From Juglans regia (Eukaryota > Streptophyta > Magnoliopsida > Fagales > Juglandaceae), in the NCBI RefSeq assembly GCF_001411555.2, contig NC_049905.1, positions 15,128,586 through 15,192,585 on the forward strand: a DNA stretch of 64,000 nucleotides. The letters run 5' to 3'. A program made the position numbers and the translations under genes. Positions 10,340 to 21,384 of this stretch are shown in pieces; the stretch's first letter is position 1, and each line of letters opens with the position of its first letter. The notes beneath the pieces were generated by a model. It was given only the letters and a program-made list of their open reading frames with translations. It ran no database searches and was not told where the DNA came from.

Positions 10340-10412
10340 CTGTTACAACTTCTACCATTCCGAGTGGGGATTGGTAGTGGAAACTACCATAGTGAGATTT
10401 CGAGAAATATCT
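10340..10412 (-). other. Competing-hairpin module, H0 copy
   Basis: On the LTR strand: AAATCTCA, then TGGTAGT-TTCC-ACTACCA (7-bp stem), then CTACCAATC...GGAATGGTAG, then TTGTAACAG. The ACTACCA strand can pair with either side. It matches the modules at 14811, 18188, 28392, 38661 and 44213. Confidence 0.8.
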
Positions 10413-12222
10413 AGAAGTAAGCAGTCAACATACAATATATATCACATCCATATACAAGTAAGCCACAAACAAATGCAAACCACAATAAATGCATGGAAAT
10501 GAACTTTGACGTACAAACATTGACAAATGCAACATAGACTTTTCATAAAAACATTTTTTCATCTTTTAGACTTCTTAACACATATTCATATCATTTGAGC
10601 TCGAGTTTTTGTTCTTGTCATAACATATCACGCCATACTTTTTATATCATAACATATCATACCATTCTTATTATTTCATAACATTTTCATATTCTGATCA
10701 TATCACATCGTAACATATCATGGCATAACATAACAAAGCATATCATGGCATATCATAATGTATCACGGCATGTCATATCGTATCATAATATAGAGCTCAA
10801 ATTCCTTGTTCATTTCATGATTCACATGAATAGCTACCTCACGGCTCTCCTAAGCACCGTGTGTTCCCCGCTAGATACCAAATCAACCAACGATCCACTT
10901 GATACATAAACAAATTCTTTTACGGCAATCTGCTTACTTCCCTTTCACCATACGTCACCCACTAGCTTTAGGTGCAACCTTGCTCCTATCCTTTCCTTAA
11001 GGAACCATTCGACCCGTCGACTATACTTCGTCAACCCAGAGGTCTCCACTCAACTTTAAACACTCCAAAGTGGACAGGGAGTTCCAATAAGGCATTTTCC
11101 CATCCTAGTAAAGGATTTCGACTCTTTTCCTTTTGAAAACATAGACTCCAATGCATGAGACATGAACATATGTGATGACCCAAGTTTGTCTAAGCATGGC
11201 CCATAGAATTCATTCTTGGTCGCCATGGCCTTTTAAGAGCCTTAGTTACTTTTAGAAGGTCTTAAAGTCTTTGATTTAGTGAATTGAGCCCAAGAGGGGA
11301 GATACCCTAGATTTGCTTTGTAATTTTCGGCCCTATTTAGAGACCTAGGCCCAATAGCTTTAGGCTCATAGCCCAAACCTTAGTCACTAGTGTCATGTGT
11401 CATGCATGTGTTGCACTACGAATCTGGTTTTGATAGTGGGCTAAGGGGGAGAGAGAAGTGTAGGGAAACATCAAAATGTGGCTTGCACGCCTACCCATAG
11501 GATTTGCCACTTGTAAACATGCTAGAAACCTTCTAGAAGAATCAAGGGACAAAATGAATCTAGGGAGACTAAAGGATTTTCGGCCAACCCATTTTCCCAC
11601 ACACCTAGAACCTTGTTTTGGCCTTATTTCGAGTTCCAATGTAGATTTTTTGGAAATGGAAGCCTAGGGAAGAGGAAGGAAGTTTCTCTAGAAAAGATGC
11701 ATGGGAAACTGAAAGGGGCACATGGAATTTTGGATTTTTGTCAAAATTTACCAAGTGTCAAGCATACGTTAAGCTTCTAGAAGATTAGATGAAGGGACTC
11801 TTGCATCGAAGGACCAATGGCACATGAGGAGTCATCTTGGGAAGGAGCAATAGAAGATGAAGCAACAAAGGGAAGGAGAAGTGGTGGGAGGCAAGAGACA
11901 AGGCACACGACCATGCCACTTGTCATCCATGCCAAAGGTTGTTTGTTGGAAAAAGGAAGAGGCATGTGACATTTTACAAAGATACCTTTGAAGAGATATT
12001 TATGCAATAAGAAAAGGAATGGCATAAAGGGGAAAGAAGGGATTTCGGCCAAGACAGAGGAAACCCCACACACCACCCTAAGTCATCCCTTCCCAATGTA
12101 AATCCAAGTGGGGATTCTAAGAGTCTTTTCGGCAAAAGAGAAAGGGGAAGGAGAAAACACTTGCCACTTGTCATCCATGCAAGGATTTTGGAAGCAACCA
12201 AATAGGGAAGTGAGGAGACTAC

Positions 12223-12230
12223 TATAAAAA
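12223..12230 (+). promoter_or_regulatory. TATA box of H1 LTR
   Basis: TATAAAAA in GACTACTATAAAAAGGAG, about 1.05 kb into the LTR, followed 60-120 bp later by CTCTCTCACTCTCTCTCAC. H0 has TATAAAAG on its sense strand at 20394-20401. Transcription from here would give a leader reaching the donor at 13636. Confidence 0.6.
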
Positions 12231-13635
12231 GGAGGGAGTACACGCCTATGGGCTTTTCCCTTGAAATTTTTCAGAATTTGCATGAACTCTCTCACTCTCT
12301 CTCACATGTTCACTTGAAGATTCTCTCACTTTCTCGCACTTTCTTTCGAACCAAACAATGAGGATTCCTTCTCAAGAGAGGATTTCACCACCATCAAGGA
12401 TAGACAAGGTAATGATTAATTTTTCTCTTAGTCTTATACACACAAGTCACTTTCTCAACTCAAAATGAGATTCAAATCTCATGGGATTTTGAGAATGGTG
12501 AAATACACACACTTTCTACCCATTTTTATGGAAAAAGGGTTTTAGGGTTTTCGAGGAACCCTTGAAGTTGAATAGTGGGGGATGTATATCCTCCATATTT
12601 TCGACCACCACATATATATTCATCTTGTTTCAAGTCTTGTTTTACTACATGAGTGAAATTGATATGAACTCCACCAACAATTGTGATGAAACCCGATAAC
12701 AATGATGGCTTGGAACCCCAATATCGTATTGACAAGATTTGTTAAGCCTTGACCAATCACCCAACTAGATGAAAACCAAGACTACGAAGGATTGAAAACG
12801 CCACACCCAGAAATCAGAATCAAGGTGATAAGTTTGGAGCTTGAACGCCACAAGATTAACTTGATAAGGTCAAAGAGTTCTTTGAAGAACCAAGAGGAAC
12901 ACAATACCTCACAAAGACAATTAAGCTTCTGAAATTTCAAATCTTATATTAAAACTCGAAATAACCCCTCTATATACTTGGAACAACCCTCCAAGAATAG
13001 GAAAAGTCATAACTACAACTTTAAAAGCAACACAAATATTAACATAACAAGTCCCACGATTTTTAGGCCTCTTGGACTTCTAAAGGCAGCCAGAAATGAC
13101 TAAATGACTAAATTCAATGTATTTCATGTACCCAGGCAAGACCAAGTTCATTCACCTATTTAATATTCTTGAAACTTAACAAATTCACGTCCTTTAATGG
13201 ACAGACCATTCATCATATTTCTACGTGCTAATTAGCCTCTTCAATTGCCTTGATGACATGGACTAAGTCTTGAATATTATTTGAGCCCATCTTGGTCTTT
13301 TTAGAATCAGCCCAATTCTCTTGGATTAGCCCATTTAGTGCTTCATTGAAACGTTTGGCTCTAAGTCTTGTAATTGGGCCACTAGGAAGTGACAAAGGGT
13401 CTTGTGCAAATTCAGCTTCATTCCCACTTGTATGATCAGCATGTCCAGCTCCTTGGTTTGCATCAGAAATGAAGGGGTTTTAACCTAAAAACCCTAAAGG
13501 CCATATGAATTGAGATCAAGTGATGCCCTGGAAATCCTCACACACTCAAGAACACGAAATAGGATTTTTCTAGGCACTTTCTAATGAAGCACATTCAGAT
13601 TTACAGCTTGCTATTATTTCCTTACATGGATTTTT

Positions 13636-14883
13636 GTAAGTATACACTCAACTTACTCTTGGTTAATACTTATATATATTTGTGTAAATCCTTTCATTCT
13701 TATGTTTGCTTTGTTTGTTATTTCTTGTTTGTTTGTTTGAATATGCTTATGTGATCTTAGAATATAAATACTACATGAATAATATGCTTGGTTTAAGATG
13801 AAAATGGCGAGAATATTCTAAGCATGTTTTAGTTTGAAGGAAAATATTGTGGTTGATTTGTGTTATTTGATGATTCGGCTATACCACGTCTTGGAAGTTT
13901 CGGATCTTACTCAAATGACATGATTTTATTGCTTTGTTTCATTATGTTTTGATTATCAAGCAATGTGTGAAGTTTGAAGCATGTTCAAGTAATGATTCTT
14001 CATGTTTTGGCTTCTACATGTTCAGCCAAGGCCCTTTTTCATGGGTCCATGTATGTGTTTTGATATCTCATATGGTTTATGTTATCATGCTATGAATTGA
14101 ACATGTTATGTTTGGTTATCTCATGCATGGCATCTCATACGTCTTATGTCAAGTGCAAATACGCATGTTATAAGTCTCATGTCACATGCATTTGGGGAAA
14201 GTGTTTCCAAAAGTGTTTTCAAAGAAAAGGGTTTATAAGTTTTATCATGACCCCAAGTGCTAGGACGTGAAAATGTCCTAGTGGAACTTCTCTGTCCACT
14301 ATGGAGTGTTTAAGAATAGAGTGGTAACCACTCAGTCGAGAAAGTATCGTTGACGAGCCTTGGATGGATTCTTTTCAAAGAATGCCGGAGCTAGGAAGCG
14401 CCTAACACTAGTGGGTGCATAAGGCATGTAACCTGACGAAGTAATATCGAGTTAAAACGAATCTCTGTTTATGATGTATTTATCACGGTGTACGAACCAT
14501 TGATAGTGCAGTAACTAGCAGGAACACGCGATGCTAAGGGGAACCGTGTTGTGTCCACCCTCTAAACAAGGATAAGAGCTTATGTGATAAGAATCACTCG
14601 ATGCAAATCTTGTGATATGTTCTGATAAGGCAAGTTCTAATTAAGATCATGTGAATAAGAGAAGTTAAGAAGTTTTTCTGAAAGTTAAGTTTATGTTACA
14701 AGTCTTTTGAAAATGGTAAAGTCATATGTCAAATACATGTTCATGCATGCATTTCATGATGTACCTCTTGTATGCTTGTGTTAATTGTGGTATGTTGTGT
14801 GATTACTTGCTGAGATTTCGTGAAATCTCATTGTGGTAATTTCTACTACCATTCCCTAACCAAAATGGTAGAAGTTGTTACAG
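13636..14883 (+). other. Predicted intron in H1 LTR
   Basis: The donor TTTTT/GTAAGTATACAC is conserved in H2 (minus, 39899) and as GTAAGTAAAC in H0 (minus, 19808). The acceptor TTGTTACAG ends at 14883 and has CCCTAACC 20-30 bases upstream as a possible branch point. Length is 1248 bp. G1 is inserted seven bases after the acceptor. Splicing is predicted from signals only. Confidence 0.4.
14811..14883 (+). other. Competing-hairpin module, H1 copy
   Basis: TGAGATTTC-GT-GAAATCTCA is a perfect 9-bp stem. Next is TGGTA...TACCA, and CTACCATT...AATGGTAG offers an 8-bp alternative using the same central strand. The module ends in TTGTTACAG. Confidence 0.85.
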
Positions 14884-17494
14884 GTATAATTGTAACAGCC
14901 CGCTAGAAATTCATTAGTGGAATTTCTATTGACTTTAGGAATCTCGTGAAAAACCCACAAGTTTTTACGAATCGACCAATCGCTTAGATTCTAGTCTGTC
15001 ATCATAATCAGTGTTATCACTCACTATGGTGCTAGATTTATGAGTTTAATTATTTGAGATAGTTAGAATTGTCAGAATGCGTTATGGTCTGCGCCATTAG
15101 ACTCAATGGATTATTTAAGATTTTATGGCGCAATAGCCTATTTTTATAATTTCGGACGAAACGTCTATTGAAAATTATGAAATTTATTTTTAGGAGCACT
15201 TTGGGGTTGAATTTCGGTAAACGATTTTCACAATAGGTTAATATGAATATTTAGAATTTTTCAGTACTAAGTTTATTATGTATTTTTTTTGGAGTGAATA
15301 GTAACCTCGATAAGCGCACACAGTGCAGTGTTTTCAAAATCACAGTGTAAAATATCCAAATTAGGTTAGAGGAGTTTTATTTGGACACTTGGCATGATCT
15401 TAGCCACAAATAGTGAATAGTATTAGACACTTGGCACCATGAGGAACCATTAGATGGATTTGTGAAGGAAGTCAAGGTGTGAGATCATGCCACCTAAGCA
15501 AAGCTCTGTTTCATCTAATCAACTAAATTGTGCCAGACCAAAGAGGGTTTCAACCCTAGCAAAACTCTAAATGGTTGGAATTCAATTGAAACCCCAAAAA
15601 TTTGGTTGAAATCAAAACCCTAAACGGTTTTCCTAAACCCTAAAGTTGGCCACCAAACCCTTTTTAATCCGATTTCTAGCATTGTGTTTAATCACTTGAT
15701 TAAATCACTTTCACATGCTATTAATTAATCAAATCCTTGTTATGACATCATTATTCAACCTTTTAAACCTTGGAAATTTGATTGGGCCAAGAAAAATTGG
15801 TTGTGGGCTTGGTAGCATCTAAACCCTAACCAAACCCCCTTTAAACCCGAAATTGAAGCCCACTTGGTTGGGGCCCACCAAGGCCCACGAAATTGGCCAC
15901 CTTGGCAAAGCTTCTTGGAGAAGTTTCCTCCCCCACATGGCAGACCATCCACTGCCATTGGCTGCAACCCATTAGTGCCATGATGTGTAGAGAAGTCCAC
16001 TCCATCAACCTCCATCTCTCATAGCTACTGCAGGCAGTCCATGCCTCTCTTTATTTTCCACTTTATGTCACATAGCCACCTCCAATCAATGGGTCATTCA
16101 AGCCCATAACTTCCCCCCTCCAGAAGTTTAAAGTCGGGCAAGAGACACTTCTCTCCATTTTATGATTTTTGGTGGCTTTTGTTTGATGATTTAAAGCATG
16201 GTTGATTTTAGGATGATGTTATGAATATGTTAGAAGTAAGATTTGATTTTTTGGAATTCTTGGAGATGTTTTTATTAAGGTCAAAAATTGTGATTTAAGG
16301 GTTTACTTTTTGTTAAAAAGTTTGGGTCTTTTTACAAAAAGTTTGGTGTTGATGATTAGCTTTTCTTAAAAGATATTTTAAGTGTATTTTTAAACTTAGG
16401 ATAGGAAGATCCTGGTTACAAAATTTTGGTTCAATCATAGGTTTTGATGATGGAAGAAATTGCAACCAAAATCAAGAGAAATGGCCTATGTATGTTTCGG
16501 CCATTGTGAGTTTTCCATAGTTGTGATTGGTTTTAAATTTTTCTGAGTTGTTATTTGAGTCTAGGACAAAATTTACATAAGGAATGTAAATTTTGGTCAT
16601 TTTTTGAGTTTGGATGTGAAATCTTTAAGTTAGGGGTAAAATGGTCGTTTTTCCACATGTAGAGAGTAAAATTGTAATTTTACTCTAAGTTGTCCCTCTT
16701 CACTTTTCTAATTATTAGTAATTAATTTCTAATTTTTAGAATACCCTCTTACAGTTCCTTGTGTTTCGCACTTTACACTCATAGGATGCGACGATCGAGG
16801 TAAGTTAGCTTTTAACTTACTATCAGTTTAATGTGTATGAGTGAAAAGTAAGGGAACTAAATTGTATGTATGCATGTTATCATATGTGCCATGCCAAGTC
16901 ATTACATATTTATCTGTTACACAGAATTTATTCTGTCATGAATTATTCATCTGTTATACAAGATATTCTGTCACGTATTGCTATACATTGCAAGTATGTC
17001 ATGTTAAGTTAAGTATGCCATCTGTTACATGTATTTCATGTCACGTAATATTCACTGTCACATGTTATGCCATGTTAAGAAACGTTGTCTGTTATATGGT
17101 ATGCTTACAAAATGTTGCAGGTTACATGTTTGCCATTCTATGAAATGTTCTCTGTTACAATTATGTCTTGAAGTATGTCATGTCTATCGTCTTAGTTTTA
17201 TGTCACATTATGCTACGTCAAGACTTCTGTCTTTTATGTCACATTCATGTTACGTCACGTTACGAAATGTCATGTATGCCAGTTAAGTTATTCATGTCAA
17301 TCACAACCCTAAGCGCTAGGATGGAGTAATATCCTAGTGGAACTCCTTTGTTCATGCTGGAGTGTCTAAATAGGTGTGAAATTTCCTGGGTTGACGAAGT
17401 ACAGTCAACAGATTGTGAATGGGGCCTAATTAGCTAGTCACCTGAGCGCGCCAGGCACTAACGCCGATGGAGCCACACTTTATGTTACGTGTGT

Positions 17495-17642
17495 CCACAG
17501 CAAGTGTGGCACAAACAAATAAGTCATGGGGTCACAACAACTGTGGAGCATGAAGTATGGGGCCACAACAACTGTGGAGCAAACATTACGTGAGACACAG
17601 CAATTGTGATACGTAGAATACGTGGGGCCACAACAACTGTGG
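17495..17642 (+). repeat. Five tandem short hairpins in G1
   Basis: CCACAGCAAGTGTGG (17495-17509) recurs in variant form (TCACAACAACTGTGG, CCACAACAACTGTGG, ACACAGCAATTGTGA, CCACAACAACTGTGG) every 31-37 bp. Each has a 5-bp stem and 5-base loop. Equivalent arrays are at 27641-27788 (G2) and 44853-44969 (G3). Confidence 0.8.
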
Positions 17643-18187
17643 AGTACATATTAACGCACTCACAGCTGGTATAGAAACCTGTGATGTGATGGGATAATCG
17701 ACAGGGACACACAGTTCAAGGGGACCTGTGTAGCACCCATATGGTCACTTTAATGATTAAGTCTACTGAATAAGATTCAAAGTTCATGCATTTCACGTTC
17801 AAGTCATGTACGTTATGTTATGTTCAACTTTACGTTCACGCAATCATGGTAATCCCATGAGACAAGAATATGTTTCAAATTCATGTTATGTTATGTTCAC
17901 GTTTACGTTATGTTCCAAGTTCACATTTATGTTATGTCATGCTCAAGTTCATGTTCAAATTATGCATGTTCACGTTCATGTTATATTTCAAGTCCATGTT
18001 ATGTTTCAAGTTCATGTTATGTTTCAAGTCACGTTCATGCTAAGCTTCAGTTTCAGTTTAAGTTATGCCAGTTATGTTATGCTGTATGTCAAGTTATGCT
18101 ATGATTACTTATGATTTGATTATGCATTCATGCTTTTATTGCCATGCATGCATCATTAACCTGTGTGGAAGTTTTCTGTTAATTTGC

Positions 18188-18259
18188 TGAGATTTATAAT
18201 CAAATCTCACTGTGGTAGTCTCAACTACCATTCCCCCCGAATGGTAGATTTTGTTACAG
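18188..18259 (+). other. Competing-hairpin module, G1 copy
   Basis: TGAGATTT...AAATCTCA (8 bp), then TGGTAGT-CTCA-ACTACCA (7 bp), overlapping CTACCATTC-CCCC-GAATGGTAG (9 bp), then TTTTGTTACAG. The ACTACCATTC strand is shared by two stems. Confidence 0.85.
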
Positions 18260-18694
18260 GATCTGAAGGAGAAACGGGAATCGACCAACTGGAAACGGTC
18301 GGCTAAACGATGGTGCGACGTAGATGGTAGTACAGTAGTTACCTCAGATTACTACTTCTATTTGTGGAGTTCAATCTCCAGCACTCTTTTGATCACAACC
18401 ATATGGACTATTATTGTGATCTTAGTTGTTTAGCATGTCGTTAAGTATGAAGTATGTTTTAAGTATTTGGGATATTTCAATTTGGTGCATAGTATTGCTA
18501 AAGAAAAAAAAAAAGAAAAAATTTATTATCCGCTGCGAATATTAATATTGCATAATGTTAGATGGATGTTAGAAACATTGCATCTTATATGTCATGAACG
18601 GGGGCAAGTAACCTTTTGTTGCATGTCTCGACGCTTCAAATGTCTGTCCGATCCCAAGCAAAATTTGGGGGCGTCACAATAATAGACGACGCCC

Positions 18695-18907
18695 ATGACC
18701 AAGAGGAAGAGAACGACACCTCCTCCTCCGGAGAGGATCGTACCTAAAATGGTGGCAAGTTGACCTGAGCCCTCCATCTTGAAGCAACTCAAGGCCATCG
18801 ACCGGGAGATCTCTGGAATACTTGAGTTTATTGCGAAATTCAGACGGCGTAACAATCAGGATATAGATAAGACCTTGGAAAAGCTTGTGAAGCCCAAACC
18901 CTTTTGA
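18695..18907 (+). pseudogene. Short ORF with one stop in H1 LTR, after the acceptor
   Basis: A 70-codon frame starts MTKRKRTTPPPPERIVPK, has one in-frame TGA at 18761-18763, and continues ...LKQLKAIDREISGILEFIAK to KPKPF and a stop. It is basic at the start and possibly helical at the end. It lies just downstream of the predicted acceptor in the LTR transcript. I recognise no family, and H0 and H2 have different sequence here. Confidence 0.25.
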
Positions 18908-20393
18908 AGAAAATGGGAACCTAAATTATTTGTTGGAAGAAAAAAAAAAAAGAGATGGATCTTCTGGCTTTAAATCTCAACTTATGGGGAACTATGTTTT
19001 GAGTAGGTCCCGTGTTTTGGGAGATTTAAACTATACTCTATGATTTTAGGATGTTATATCTTTATGATACATGTTTTTTGCTTTTGGACAATGTTGGGAT
19101 ATGATATTAGTACGGTGCTATGTCCTTTGCAATTGCTTATCGCATTGCTTAGATTATCCGACTTTTACTATTTTTCCATTGTATTGCATACTACTAGTAT
19201 ACTTAGATGCATAGCATAATATTTGTCCTGTACGAGGGGTGTGTAGCCTTATATTACATGTCTCGGCGTTTCAGTCACCGTCCAATCCCAAGTGGGGGCT
19301 TGGGGCACCACAACATATGACGTTACACTTTACCATACTCATGCAACATGTACAACCCGAAACATATATGGTCCAATTCTCAATGTACATCTCACAATAT
19401 GGCTTGAAAACATTAGAACATGCAATCATATGATGAATACATGTAAACATAGTTGAATCATACCTATCCAAACCCAAAACAAATTCGGATTCCCTTGATA
19501 TGGCCTTGGCCAAAACATGCAAGACCTCCAAACATGGATTCTTATCATCACAACACATATTCTCATGCTTCTACATATTCATACATCAAAACAAGCATGC
19601 ATAGCACATCATCATGTCAAAACTGGAACCCTAATCATGGTATATTCGAAATACACTTCAACAAAAAATCATGAAAACATATCATCTCATTCTTTTATCA
19701 AACTAATCATATATATAACAATATAAAGGGATTCAAGCAATGATATCCAAACAAGAGTTCACAAAATATATACAAGTGCTATCAAAAGTAAGTTGGAAGT
19801 TTACTTACAAAAATTCAAAATATATAAAATACCAAAATTTGAAAAGTACATACAAGACATATTAGAAAACAACTAGAGAAACCCTAGTCTTCAAAATAAG
19901 AGTGGATGTTTGTGTATCTAGGTTTTTCAAAAAATGCTTCCCATGAGACACCCTACAATCTGAAACTCTTGAGGACAAGAAAACCCTAGCCTTTTTCAAG
20001 TGGTGGTCGTGGCCTTCAATCTTTCATCACTTCATGTTCAAGAGCTTGAAACAAAAGGATATTTTTGGGTTCTTCCTTCTCTTGAAGAAAAACCCTAGTT
20101 TCTAAAGTGAAAGTATATGTACATGTGGGAAAACCCTAAAGCCGAAACTTGTTAGTATTGTTTTCCCTATTGGCCATGTGTGTATGTGCAAGAAATGATG
20201 GAATGGTTCTTACCTCCTTGTGTTCTTCCTCTAGCCGAATGATTGTAGAATTATTCTTGGTGGTTTTCAAAATGGTGAAGAGAATGGTGGTGTTTGGTTG
20301 GTGAGAAAGTGTGAGAAAATGGCAGTAGCCAAAAATCCTTAGGGACAAGATTGAGAACTTGAGCAAAAGACCTCCCCTAATTTCGGCAATGTC

Positions 20394-20401
20394 CTTTTAT
20401 A
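20394..20401 (-). promoter_or_regulatory. TATA box of H0 LTR
   Basis: On the minus strand GGCTCTATAAAAGGAC, upstream of the predicted donor at 19808. It is the counterpart of 12223-12230 in H1. Confidence 0.5.
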
Positions 20402-21107
20402 GAGCCTCCATCCCTTCTTGAATTGTCAAAGGCTTATGCATGGATGCCACTTGGCATCTTAGACAGAGGGTTGCTTCCACTTCCCTAGGATGACTCTGGA
20501 AAACCAAAGGCCTTCTTCACATGTGCCGTGTAGCCTCCTCCAACCGAAATTCTCTCTTGCCCCACTTTCCCATTGTGCCTTTCCTTACATGTCTAGGTTC
20601 AATGTACTTGGTGGCAAAATGGTCAAAATACATAACTCAATCCTCTTTGGAACTCCACCTCATATACATGGTATCCATGTGGCATGTGAGTGTGTTGTTT
20701 CTTGTGTTGGCCGAAACCCAAGCTTTTCCCTACGTGATCCTTGGCCTTCCCAATGCCTAGTCGTCGCCCCCTCTCTCCTCTCTTGCTCTTCCAACATTCT
20801 TCTAGAACATGCCTTTTTGTCTTCCCAAGTAAGATTTCCGAAGGTCTCTTTCTCCATACTTGACAAGTGTCACTTTCAGAAAAGGAGTTCTTGCATGTGG
20901 GCATGTAAGCCCTAATCTTGATGACATCATCCTCCACTCACACCTTCTAGAACCTCCTGCATGTTAGACAAGTGTCACACTTGCCCTTTCCCTAAGTTTC
21001 TTTCTATAAAAGACGAAATAGGAATGGGGTAATGCTCGTCGTGTGAAGATATTCCCTTGGGAATCTGTATCCATCACATGAGTGCAATGATGCTCAAACT
21101 TTTCCAT

Positions 21108-21236
21108 CTATTCCCAGTGAGCAGCCATCATGCGATCTTTTCTTCTTTGTCGGTTCCTGCGACTCCATTCTTGTCTTTTTGTAGTTAGTGTCACTGAGGA
21201 CACAGACATACGTGAGGGTTTTCTAGTTCGTGCCAT
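21108..21236 (-). CDS. 42-codon Arg-rich peptide ORF after gypsy pol
   Basis: It opens MARTRKPSRMSVSSVTLTT and closes with an RRNRQRRKDR tract and MAAHWE before TAG. It lies between the chromodomain-like end of pol and the LTR on the same strand. More than a quarter of its residues are Arg or Lys. I have no firm family assignment. It could be a conserved small ORF of the element, a displaced piece of gag, or chance. Confidence 0.3.
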   Translation of the reverse strand: MARTRKPSRMSVSSVTLTTKRQEWSRRNRQRRKDRMMAAHWE

Positions 21237-21384
21237 ATCCTAGTATAGTTGCACACAACGTCATTAGGAAATCATTCAAAATAAACACCAATTTATTCAA
21301 AACAAGCCAGAGTACACACAGTCATACACATATTCATTACAAAAACCCAAATCTATGATACAAACAAATGAGTGTAGTTAGTCC

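Larger units (their letters stand above)
16800..18259 (+). other. Predicted intron in G1 LTR
   Basis: The donor CGATCGAG/GTAAGTTAGC is identical or nearly so in G2 (26942) and G3 (minus, 45668). The acceptor TTTGTTACAG/GATCTGAAGG is shared with G2 and, as TTATAG, G3. Length 1460 bp. It contains the low-complexity blocks and all hairpins. Confidence 0.4.
14891..18678 (+). mobile_element. G-family solo LTR (G1), TSD ATAAT
   Basis: TGTAACAGCCCGCTAG... to ...GGGGGCGTCACA, 3788 bp, flanked by ATAAT at 14886-14890 and 18679-18683, inserted in H1. Landmarks in order are a probable promoter region near 16130, donor GAG/GTAAGTTAG (16800), TGTTA/CATG-rich low-complexity blocks (16855-17290 and 17790-18115), a run of five short hairpins (17495-17642), the competing hairpins (18188-18259) and an end like that of H LTRs (GATCCCAAG...GGGGGCGTCACA). 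It has no internal region. Confidence 0.93.
11171..19312 (+). mobile_element. H-family solo LTR (H1), TSD ACATA, interrupted by G1
   Basis: It begins TGTGATGACC and ends GGGGCACCACA, flanked by ACATA at 11166-11170 and 19313-19317. Without the nested G1 and its duplication it is about 4.35 kb, very long for an LTR. It is inserted in H0. Landmarks are a TATA box (12223-12230), a CT-rich leader (about 12290-12350), donor GTAAGTATAC (13636), the competing hairpins and TTACAG acceptor (14811-14883), and a short ORF with one stop (18695-18907). No internal region is attached, so it is a solo LTR. Confidence 0.9.
9578..21074 (-). mobile_element. H-family long LTR (H0), interrupted by H1; right end approximate
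   Basis: The minus-strand LTR end is TGTGACGCCCCCAGCC at 9578. Sequence continues to 11170, is interrupted by H1 plus its ACATA duplication, resumes at 19318 and extends to about 21000-21074. Landmarks shared with H1 and H2 are the competing hairpins (10340-10412), a GTAAGTA donor (19808) and a TATAAAAG box (20394-20401). The LTR start is not sharply defined; a TGTGATGG at 21074 is the best candidate. It lies downstream of the minus-strand pol at 21385-23516 and so may be that element's 3' LTR. Confidence 0.65.

Noticed and set aside
20490..20937. Overlapping 141- and 104-codon frames on both strands
   Set aside because: Within the U3 of H0; both strands are open by chance in mixed-composition sequence, with no homologous frames in the other H LTRs.
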